Source: VAXT01 sp963698015 | GTDB lineage: Bacteria; Actinomycetota; Thermoleophilia; Gaiellales; Gaiellaceae | Direction of reading: 5' to 3' | Assembly (NCBI GenBank): GCA_963698015.1 | Contig: OY969109.1 | Span: forward strand, 992,001 to 1,056,000 | Length of the DNA: 64,000 nt | Shown: one piece after another, positions 58,744 through 64,000 of the stretch | How positions within the stretch are numbered: the first letter of the stretch is position 1 | How the letters are laid out: every line of letters begins with the position of its first letter | Made by a program: the position numbers and the translations under genes | The notes under the pieces: generated by a model | What the model was told of the DNA's origin: nothing | The model's database searches: none | Seen by the model: the letters and a program-made list of their open reading frames with translations, nothing else

Positions 58744-59988
58744 ATGGCCGTGACGAGCCCCCCGAAGCTCGACGCGCAGAAGCTGCGCGCGGACTTTCCG
58801 ATCTTCGAGCAGCAAATCCACGGCAAGCCGCTCGCCTATCTCGACTCCGCCGTCTCGACGCACAAGCCGCGGCAGGTGCTCGAGAAGCTGAAGGACTTCT
58901 ACGAGACGTCGTACGCGAACGTGCACCGCGGCGTGTACACGCTCTCGGAGCGCTCCACGGCCGAGTACGAAGGCGCCCGGCAGAAGCTCGCGCAGTTCGT
59001 CAACGCGGGCTCGGACCGGGAGATCGTCTTCGTCCGCGGCGCGACCGAGGGGTTGAACCTCGTCGCGTACGCCTGGGGGCTCGTGAACCTCGAGCCGGGC
59101 GACGTCGTGGTCGTCACCGAGCTCGAGCACCACTCGAACTTCGTTCCGTGGCAGTACATGGCCAAGCGCACCGGCGCGACGCTGAAGATGATCGAGCTCG
59201 ACGACAACGGCGAGCTGGACCTGTCTGATCTGGACTCGATCGCGAGCGAGGGCCGGATCAAGGTGGTCGCGAACAACCTCGTCTCGAATGCGCTCGGGAC
59301 GATCAACCCGATCGAGAAGCTCTCGGCCTGGGCGCACGAGCAGGGCGCGATCATGGTCGTCGACGGGGCGCAGGCGGCGCCGCACAAGGCGGTCGACGTG
59401 CAGGCGCTCGGCTGCGACTTCTTCGCGTTCTCGGCGCACAAGATGTGCGGCCCGACCAGCGTCGGCGCGCTCTGGGGCCGGCTGGAGCTGCTCGAGTCGA
59501 TGGAGCCGTTCAACCTCGGCGGGCACATGATCCGCAAGGTCACGTTCGAGGAGACGACCTGGGGCGAGGTGCCCGCGAAGTACGAGGCGGGCACGCAGCC
59601 GATCGCCGAGGCCGTCGGGTTCGGCGCGGCCGTCGACTACATCAACGACGTCGGGCTCGAGTCGATCGAGCGCTACGAGCACGAGCTCGCCGTGTACGCG
59701 CTCGAGAAGCTCGCGGACATCCCGGGGATCAAGCTCTACGGGCCGCCGGCCGACCGGCGCGCGGGGATCGTCTCGTTCAACCTCGGCGACATCCACCCGC
59801 ACGACGTCGCGCAGGTGCTCGACATGGAAGGCGTCGCGATCCGGGCCGGCCATCACTGCTGCCAGCCCTTGATGCAGAAGCTCGGCGTGGCGGCGACGAA
59901 TCGCGCGAGCTTCTACCTGTACACGCTCCCGGAGGAGATCGACCGGCTCGTCGAGGGCCTGCACAAGGCCCGCAAAGTCTTCGCCTGA
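58744..59988 (+). CDS. sufS: Cysteine desulfurase SufS
   Basis: 414 residues, class II (SufS/CsdA) enzyme: ELEHHSNFVPWQ, VDGAQAAPHKAVDVQ, FSAHKMCGPTSVG (PLP lysine) and RAGHHCCQPLM, where the active-site Cys is followed by another Cys. It releases sulfur from cysteine for SufU. Normally adjacent to sufB/sufD; here a 7-kb block lies between. Confidence 0.95.
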   Translation: MAVTSPPKLDAQKLRADFPIFEQQIHGKPLAYLDSAVSTHKPRQVLEKLKDFYETSYANVHRGVYTLSERSTAEYEGARQKLAQFVNAGSDREIVFVRGATEGLNLVAYAWGLVNLEPGDVVVVTELEHHSNFVPWQYMAKRTGATLKMIELDDNGELDLSDLDSIASEGRIKVVANNLVSNALGTINPIEKLSAWAHEQGAIMVVDGAQAAPHKAVDVQALGCDFFAFSAHKMCGPTSVGALWGRLELLESMEPFNLGGHMIRKVTFEETTWGEVPAKYEAGTQPIAEAVGFGAAVDYINDVGLESIERYEHELAVYALEKLADIPGIKLYGPPADRRAGIVSFNLGDIHPHDVAQVLDMEGVAIRAGHHCCQPLMQKLGVAATNRASFYLYTLPEEIDRLVEGLHKARKVFA

Positions 59989-59999
59989 CCCTCAGCGGG

Positions 60000-60005
60000 T
60001 ACGCT
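60000..60005 (+). promoter_or_regulatory. -10 box of sufU
   Basis: TACGCT, 6 nt before the GTG at 60012. Confidence 0.45.
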
Positions 60006-60011
60006 CAGTCC

Positions 60012-60440
60012 GTGAGCGATTTTTACCGCGAGGTCATCCTCGACCACTACAAGAACCCGCGTGGGCACGGGGCGATGGAGGCTCCCGACGCCCAGGCCGA
60101 GGGAATGAACCCGCTCTGCGGCGACGAGGTGACGATCTCGGTCTCGCTCGCCGACGACGGCGAGACGATCGACGAGGTGAAGTTCGAGGGGCGCGGCTGC
60201 GCGATCTCGCAGGCCGCGACGTCGATGCTGACGGAGATGGTCAAGGGCCGCTCCGCGTCGGACGTGGCGTCGCTGCCCAAGGAGGAGCTGCTCGAGGAGA
60301 TCGGGATCCCGCTGACTCCGATCCGGCTCAAGTGCGCGCTGCTCGGCCTGGGCGTGCTCAAGGTGGCGCTCCATCGGGCGAAAGGCACGCCGCTGCCCCC
60401 GGAGTGGGCCGGGCTCGCGAGCGAGCTCGAGATTTCCTAA
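60012..60440 (+). CDS. sufU: SufU sulfur-transfer protein
   Basis: 142 residues. FYREVILDHYKNPRGHGAME, NPLCGDEV (first Cys, Asp), FEGRGCAISQAATSML (second Cys) and IRLKCALLGLGVLK (third Cys): the zinc-binding Cys/Asp set of SufU, with the 18-residue insert between the second and third Cys regions typical of SufU rather than IscU. It takes persulfide from SufS. The TAA stop belongs to repeat C. Confidence 0.93.
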   Translation: MSDFYREVILDHYKNPRGHGAMEAPDAQAEGMNPLCGDEVTISVSLADDGETIDEVKFEGRGCAISQAATSMLTEMVKGRSASDVASLPKEELLEEIGIPLTPIRLKCALLGLGVLKVALHRAKGTPLPPEWAGLASELEIS

Positions 60441-60497
60441 GGCGCCGACTTGGCGGCGCCGACCATGGGAGGCCGTGCCGGCTTTGCCGGTGCGGCC
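60435..60497. repeat. Composite palindromic repeat C, copy 1
   Basis: TCCTAAGGCGCCGACT begins within the last codons of sufU. Hairpin GGCGCCG...GGCGGCGCC (60441-60460) is followed by GGCCGTGCCGGC(TTT)GCCGGTGCGGCC (60471-60497). The second copy is at 61512-61570. Confidence 0.85.
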
Positions 60498-60557
60498 GTT
60501 TACTGCCCTTCTCCAGTGAAAAGGTGCGCGCCTCTCGAGGAGCAGGTGGCTTAACTC

Positions 60558-60869
60558 TTGGCGCTCGTCAACGTTGCGCCGCTGGACGAGTTTCCGCCCG
60601 GCTCCGTGAAGATCGTCACTGCTGGCTCGATCACGGTCGGCGTCTACAACCTGAACGGCGAGCTGTACGCCCTCGAGGATCGGTGCTCGCACGACGACGG
60701 GCCGCTCTGCGAGGGCGAGTTCGACGTCGAGGAGGGGTTCGCTGTCTGCCCACGGCACGGCTCGAACATCGACATCCGCACCGGCGCCGCCCTGACGCTG
60801 CCCGCCGTCTTCCCGGTCGACACGTTCCCCGTCGTCGTCGAAGACGGGATCGTCAAGGTGGACGTCTGA
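60558..60869 (+). CDS. Rieske-type [2Fe-2S] ferredoxin
   Basis: 103 residues. Cluster motif C-S-H ... C-P-R-H (DRCSHDDGPLCEG and VCPRHGSNIDI), in a short soluble Rieske fold like those linked to suf operons or dioxygenase ferredoxins. No membrane anchor. The TTG at 60558 is the likely start (ALVNVAPLDEFPPG). Stop overlaps the methyltransferase by one base (TGATG). It probably takes part in electron supply or as a Suf accessory; the exact partner is unknown. Confidence 0.88.
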   Translation: MALVNVAPLDEFPPGSVKIVTAGSITVGVYNLNGELYALEDRCSHDDGPLCEGEFDVEEGFAVCPRHGSNIDIRTGAALTLPAVFPVDTFPVVVEDGIVKVDV

Positions 60870-61465
60870 TGCTGGACGACAGAGTCAGGGCCGTGCTCGA
60901 GCGGCTCGAGGCCGAGGACGCGAAGGAGCGCGAGGAAGGCGTCTCGCGCGAGCTCCGTGGGCGGCAGGTGGCGCGTTCGACCGGCCAGTTCCTGTTCGCT
61001 TTGGTCGCGCCCCAGTGGGATTGCGAGGTGCTCGAGATCGGCGGCTCGCGCGGGTACTCGTCGATCTGGCTCGCTGCGGGGGCTCGCCACCTCGGCGGGC
61101 GCGTTCTCTCGCTGGAAGCCGATCCGGCGAAGGTCGAGGCGTGGCGGCGGAACGTCGCCGAGGCGGCGCTCGAGGAGACTGCGGAGCTGATCGAGGGCGA
61201 CGCGTTCGAGACGCTCCCTCAGATCCAGGACGTCTTCGACATCGTCTTCATCGACGCGGAGAAGGAGGACTACGAGCGGCTGTTCCAGCTCGCGCGGGAC
61301 AAGGTCGAGCCGGGAGGGCTCTTCGTCGCGGACAACGTCCTCTCGCACGCCGACCCGCTGGCCGAGTACTCGAAGGCCCGTCAGGCCGACCCGACGCTGG
61401 AGAGCGTCACGGTCCCGCTCGACCGCGGCCTCGAGCTGAGCGTGGTCCTCACCGACCCTTCCTGA
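60869..61465 (+). CDS. Class I SAM-dependent O-methyltransferase-like protein
   Basis: 198 residues. An N-terminal helical lid (VRAVLERLEAEDAKEREEG), SAM motif LEIGGSRGYSSIWLA, acidic loop SLEADPAKVE, GDAFETL and DIVFIDAEKEDYERLF, which is the metal-dependent O-methyltransferase pattern (DAEK). Probably acts on a catechol-like or small molecule; the substrate is unknown. Coupled to the Rieske gene. Confidence 0.85.
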   Translation: MLDDRVRAVLERLEAEDAKEREEGVSRELRGRQVARSTGQFLFALVAPQWDCEVLEIGGSRGYSSIWLAAGARHLGGRVLSLEADPAKVEAWRRNVAEAALEETAELIEGDAFETLPQIQDVFDIVFIDAEKEDYERLFQLARDKVEPGGLFVADNVLSHADPLAEYSKARQADPTLESVTVPLDRGLELSVVLTDPS

Positions 61466-61471
61466 CAGCTC

Positions 61472-61492
61472 CCGGGACCTGGTCCCAGGACA
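61472..61492. repeat. Palindromic repeat A, intergenic copy
   Basis: Identical over 21 bp to the copy within sufD (50505-50525). It directly precedes repeat C copy 2. Confidence 0.85.
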
Positions 61493-61511
61493 TGTCTGGG
61501 ATGGCGTATGT

Positions 61512-61570
61512 CCTAAGGCGCCGACTCGGCGGCGCCGCACAGAGGCCGTTCCGGCTTTGCCGGTACGGCC
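61512..61570. repeat. Composite palindromic repeat C, copy 2
   Basis: GGCGCCGACTCGGCGGCGCC at 61517-61536 and GGCCGTTCCGGC(TTT)GCCGGTACGGCC at 61544-61570. Against copy 1 the second stem carries paired changes that keep it closed (GU or UA in place). Confidence 0.85.
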
Positions 61571-61586
61571 GTCCTCACCGAACGGC

Positions 61587-61592
61587 TACAGT
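61587..61592 (+). promoter_or_regulatory. -10 box of the candidate RNA
   Basis: TACAGT; a transcript would start near 61599-61600. No -35 is clear. Confidence 0.35.
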
Positions 61593-61623
61593 TGCGGCAA
61601 CCGCGGAAAGGAGGTGGTCCGGC

Positions 61624-61665
61624 TTGACAGATTCCAGTACGGGCAGTGGAGGTACCAGCGGGTAG
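61624..61665 (+). CDS. Possible 13-residue leader peptide
   Basis: TTG start 9 nt after GGAGG of an unusually long Shine-Dalgarno (61607-61620), encoding LTDSSTGSGGTSG and TAG. Ser/Thr/Gly-rich with no run of one amino acid. Translation would disturb the two long-range stems of the RNA it lies in. Confidence 0.4.
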   Translation: MTDSSTGSGGTSG

Positions 61666-61790
61666 AGGCGTGTCCCCGGGACCTATGGGGAATCGCCTAG
61701 CCAGCGTAGGGGGCTCGCGAAGACGCGCCGCCGGTCAGCTAGCAGACCGGCCGGAAGCGCCTCTACCAATACGACGCTGGTAACCGGATT

Positions 61791-61824
61791 AGGGGCCGCC
61801 TCTCGTGCGGCCCCTACTCTTTTT
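61791..61824. terminator. Intrinsic terminator
   Basis: AGGGGCCGC (61791-61799), loop CTCTCGT, GCGGCCCCT (61807-61815), then ACTCTTTTT. Nine perfect GC-rich pairs and a T5 run. The right arm holds the stop codon of the opposing peptidase gene. Confidence 0.85.
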
Positions 61825-62500
61825 CGAGCTGCCGCGCGTCGATCGTCGCTTCGCCGCCGCTCTCGACGCGGTACGCATGCGCCCCGTCACGGACGCTGAC
61901 GGCCTCCTTCAGCTCGGTGCCGACGAAGTGGAGGCCGACCCCGTCGTCGGCAGCGATCCCCGCGGGAAAGCCGTCGGCGACCAGCTCCTGGTACACCGGC
62001 CGGCGCCGCTCCTCGCCGTCGTAGTGAGGACACGCACTTCCGGCCAGGAAGCCGAGCCCATCGCGCATTCCGTCGAGCTGCGGCCCGAACGAATCCGTGA
62101 CGCCCGCCTCGAACCAGCAGATCATCCCGGCGCTCGACCCGGCGAGCACGATCCCCTGCTCCCAGGCCTCGCGCAGGATGTCGTCGAAGCCGTGGACGCG
62201 CCAGATCGCGAGCATGTTCGCCGTGTTGCCGCCAGCGACGAAGATCACGTCGCGCGAGAGCACGTGGTCGCGGAGATCCTCGCGCGGCCACGGGAAGAAC
62301 GAGACGTGCGAGCACTCGGCGTACGGGCTGAGCTCCGAGTAGAAGCGGACCATGAAGTCCGGCAGCTCCGCGCTCGCCGTCGGCACGAGACACACGCGCG
62401 GCCGCTTCTTGCCGCTGAGGCCGAGCACGAACCGGATCAGCCGCCCGGCGCCGTCCTCGTCCCCGAGCCCGCCCGCGGCCACGATCTGCGGCTCCGCCAT
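61814..62500 (-). CDS. Peptidase E-like (S51) protein
   Basis: 228 residues. S51 features: nucleophile Ser in LAGSSAGMICWF, VAGGNTANMLAIW, SACPHYDGEERR with the His and the DDGVGLHFVG segment. Peptidase E (Asp-dipeptidase) and cyanophycinases share this fold; the length (about 230) and the SSAGM variant suit peptidase E. The ATG overlaps the stop of the SDR gene by one base (TGATG). Confidence 0.85.
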   Translation of the reverse strand: MAEPQIVAAGGLGDEDGAGRLIRFVLGLSGKKRPRVCLVPTASAELPDFMVRFYSELSPYAECSHVSFFPWPREDLRDHVLSRDVIFVAGGNTANMLAIWRVHGFDDILREAWEQGIVLAGSSAGMICWFEAGVTDSFGPQLDGMRDGLGFLAGSACPHYDGEERRRPVYQELVADGFPAGIAADDGVGLHFVGTELKEAVSVRDGAHAYRVESGGEATIDARQLEKE

Positions 62501-63375
62501 CAGGCGGCCCGTCGCAACTGCTCGTCCAGCGGCACGAGCGGGAGCTGGAACGTCTGCACCGCGTCGTCGTTCGTGACGACGTTGTCGCCGTGCTCGAGCA
62601 TCTTCAGGAGGTCGCGTGTGAGCGGGATGTTCCCGGGGAGCCGCTCGGTGACGAGTGCGTTCAGCTTCATCAGGCCGATCGGCACGTGGACGCTCGGGCG
62701 TCTGATCCCGCGTGTCTTCTTCAGGCGCTCCCAGAACTCGTTCCACGTCACGACGTCCGGCCCGCCGAGCTCGAAGGTCCGGTTCGTCGCCGCGTCGAGG
62801 TCGATCGCTTTGTCGAAGTACGCCGCCAGGTCGCCGGCCCAGATCGGCTGGATCCGCTGCGCCCCCGAGCCGGTGATCGGCGTCACGGGAGCGAATCTCG
62901 CCAGCTTGGCGAAGGTCGGCAGGATCCCGCCGTCGCGCGCGAAGACGAAGCTCGGCCGGAAGATCACGTATGGAATGCCCGCGCCCTCGACCGCCTGCTC
63001 CATCTCCCACTTGGCGCCGTAGTAGGGGACGAGGTCCTTCGACTCCTCGCTCGTCCCGAGCGCGCTCATGTGCACGAAGCGCCCGACGCCCGCCTCCTTC
63101 GCGGTCGCGAGCAGGTCGCGCGTCCCCTGGGCCATGATCCGCTCGAACTGCTCCTTCTTGCCCTGGCGGATGGCGACGAGATGCACGACCGTGTCCGCGC
63201 CCTCGACCCCGCGCCGCAGGCTCTCCACATCGGTCATGTCCCCCTGGACGAGCTCGCACTCGATGTCCGCCTTCGAAGGGTTGCGAACGAGGCAGCGAAC
63301 GGGCCGTCCGGCCTCCTGTAGCGCCTTCAGCACGTGACCGCCGACGAACCCGGTGCCCCCGGTGAGCAGGATCAC
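62500..63375 (-). CDS. NAD(P)-binding SDR protein (NDUFA9/NmrA-like)
   Basis: 291 residues. Atypical SDR: LLTGGTGFVGGHVLKAL cofactor motif, LVRNPSKAD, VVHLVAI, SALGTSEESK and YGAKWEMEQAVEG with Tyr-x3-Lys. C-terminal FELGGPDVVTWNEFWERL. Members include complex I NDUFA9-like proteins and quinone-related or reductase enzymes; no substrate can be given. GTG start overlaps the dcd stop (GTGA). Confidence 0.82.
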   Translation of the reverse strand: MILLTGGTGFVGGHVLKALQEAGRPVRCLVRNPSKADIECELVQGDMTDVESLRRGVEGADTVVHLVAIRQGKKEQFERIMAQGTRDLLATAKEAGVGRFVHMSALGTSEESKDLVPYYGAKWEMEQAVEGAGIPYVIFRPSFVFARDGGILPTFAKLARFAPVTPITGSGAQRIQPIWAGDLAAYFDKAIDLDAATNRTFELGGPDVVTWNEFWERLKKTRGIRRPSVHVPIGLMKLNALVTERLPGNIPLTRDLLKMLEHGDNVVTNDDAVQTFQLPLVPLDEQLRRAA

Positions 63376-63950
63376 TTCGCGGTCTCGCGCTCGAAGTTCT
63401 GCCAGTAGCGGCTCGGCGTCGGGCCCTGCTGCCCCTGGTACTTCGAGCCCAGCTCCCCGGAGCCGTACGGCGTCTCCGCGGGCTCGGTCAGCTGCACGAA
63501 CGAGAGCTGCCCGATCTTCATCGCGTAGTAGATCGTGATCGGGAGGTTGGCCACGTTCGAAAGCTCGAGCGTGACGTGGCCGTCCCAGCCGGGGTCGATG
63601 AAGCCGGCGGTCGAGTGGATCAGCAGGCCGAGACGTCCGAGCGAGCTCTTCCCTTCCAGTCGCGCGACGAGATCGTCCGGGAGCTGGATCCGCTCCAGCG
63701 TCGACCCGAGCACGAACTCGCCCGGGTGGAGGATGAACGGCCGCTCCTCGTCGATCTCGACCAGCTCGGTCAGGTCCTCCTGCGGCTCCTTGACGTCGAT
63801 GTACGGGTAGCGCGCGTTGTGGAAGACGCGGAAGAAGCGGTCGACGCGGACGTCCACGCTCGACGGCTGGAGCAGCGCCGGGTCGTAGGGATCGATCCCG
63901 ATCCGCCCTTCGTTTAGCAGGCGCTCGATGGTTCGGTCTGAAAGGACCAC
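63372..63950 (-). CDS. dcd: dCTP deaminase
   Basis: 192 residues. Trimeric dUTPase-fold motifs: QPSSVDVRVDRFFRVF, FVLGSTLERIQLPDDL, GKSSLGRLGLLIHSTAGFIDPGW (catalytic Arg and Glu region) and KIGQLSFVQL, GSKYQGQQGPTPSR at the end. It makes dUTP for thymidylate synthesis; whether it is the bifunctional dCTP deaminase/dUTPase cannot be told. First gene of dcd-SDR-pepE. GTG start 6 nt after TAGAAT. Confidence 0.95.
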   Translation of the reverse strand: MVLSDRTIERLLNEGRIGIDPYDPALLQPSSVDVRVDRFFRVFHNARYPYIDVKEPQEDLTELVEIDEERPFILHPGEFVLGSTLERIQLPDDLVARLEGKSSLGRLGLLIHSTAGFIDPGWDGHVTLELSNVANLPITIYYAMKIGQLSFVQLTEPAETPYGSGELGSKYQGQQGPTPSRYWQNFERETAK

Positions 63951-63956
63951 GCCGCG

Positions 63957-63966
63957 ATTCTATGGT
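63957..63966. promoter_or_regulatory. Overlapping divergent -10 boxes of dcd and the last gene
   Basis: Minus strand TAGAAT (63957-63962), 6 nt before the dcd GTG. Plus strand TATGGT (63961-63966), 9 nt before the GTG at 63976. Confidence 0.5.
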
Positions 63967-63975
63967 TCTCCCCGC

Positions 63976-64000
63976 GTGGCCCTTTACGACGCCGTCAGGG
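63976..64000 (+). CDS. Start of an unidentified gene, cut by the window end
   Basis: GTG, then ALYDAVR; only eight codons are visible. The TATGGT box supports the start. No assignment is possible. Confidence 0.4.

Larger units (their letters stand above)
61600..61824 (+). ncRNA. Candidate structured RNA with mini-ORF and terminator
   Basis: Two nested long-range stems, TACCAGCG/CGCTGGTA (61653-61660 with 61775-61782) and GTAGAGGCG/CGCCTCTAC (61662-61670 with 61758-61766), enclose three hairpins: TCCCC/GGGGA (61673-61691), CGCG(AAGA)CGCG (61716-61727) and GCCGGTC/GACCGGC (61730-61751). A strong intrinsic terminator follows. The 5' part has AAAGGAGGTGGTCC (61607-61620), an almost complete complement of the 16S rRNA 3' end, then a 13-codon frame whose stop lies in the inner stem. 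No gene follows on this strand. It does not match tmRNA, SRP, RNase P or 6S RNA as I know them. Confidence 0.6.

Noticed and set aside
61600..61824. tmRNA, SRP RNA, 6S RNA or RNase P RNA
   Set aside because: None of the conserved sequences or overall folds known for these RNAs fits; the frame LTDSSTGSGGTSG is not a tmRNA tag.
1..64000. CRISPR array, prophage or insertion sequence
   Set aside because: No regular spaced direct repeats, no cas, integrase, transposase or phage structural genes. The palindromic repeats are not spaced like CRISPR.

Overview
The window is 64 kb of very GC-rich bacterial chromosome, tightly packed on both strands, with many GTG and TTG starts and stop/start overlaps (ATGA, GTGA, TTGA). 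The gene content (SUF with SufU, Zur-ZnuABC, SpoIID/subtilisin secretion genes, dTDP-rhamnose genes, caa3-type oxidase) and the promoter style point to an actinomycetote. A deep lineage such as Thermoleophilia/Gaiellales is my inference; there is no rRNA here to prove it. I see no transposase, integrase or CRISPR array.

Layout. 1-2266: thiamine operon (end of thiD, thiM, thiE, thiL). 2300-10792: lone OppB-type permease, thioredoxin, glycosyltransferase, a polX broken by two frameshifts, HAD hydrolase, secreted protein, otsB, a TSUP transporter split into two half genes, and an M23 protein. 10836-14911: zur and znuACB plus a YibE/F membrane protein. 14984-22309: small membrane proteins, hsp20-lon, EVE-like and cupin-TPR proteins, M24 peptidase. 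22444-32788: envelope sugar block with rmlA-C-D facing rmlB, SpoIID and subtilisin-like secreted proteins, and a three-gene UDP-sugar acid operon. 32863-38512: tRNA-Lys, GNAT remnant, double beta-propeller, GGDEF/HD-GYP protein, peptidoglycan-binding M23 protein. 38617-43540: cytochrome c oxidase operon with two unusual USP-like genes. 43574-47633: dihaem cytochrome c, STAS, TPR, adenosine deaminase, tatC, tatA. 47734-60869: SUF iron-sulfur genes, interrupted by a 7-kb block of three paralogous cytochrome c/cysteine-repeat lipoproteins and two membrane glycosyltransferases. 60869-64000: methyltransferase, a candidate structured RNA with terminator, peptidase E, SDR, dcd.

Four things stand out. 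(1) Most operon-first genes have a TANNNT -10 hexamer only 6-10 nt before the start codon, which implies leaderless mRNAs; divergent pairs share overlapping -10 boxes. (2) Families of palindromic, multi-hairpin repeats recur, several inside or at the edges of coding regions (rmlD, sufD, the add N-terminus, sufU stop). (3) Two RNA structures look real: a 166-nt leader whose outer stem sequesters the coxC Shine-Dalgarno, and a roughly 225-nt terminated RNA near 61.6-61.8 kb. (4) Three lipoproteins fuse a monohaem cytochrome c to a repeat domain with 18 conserved cysteines that I cannot assign to a family.
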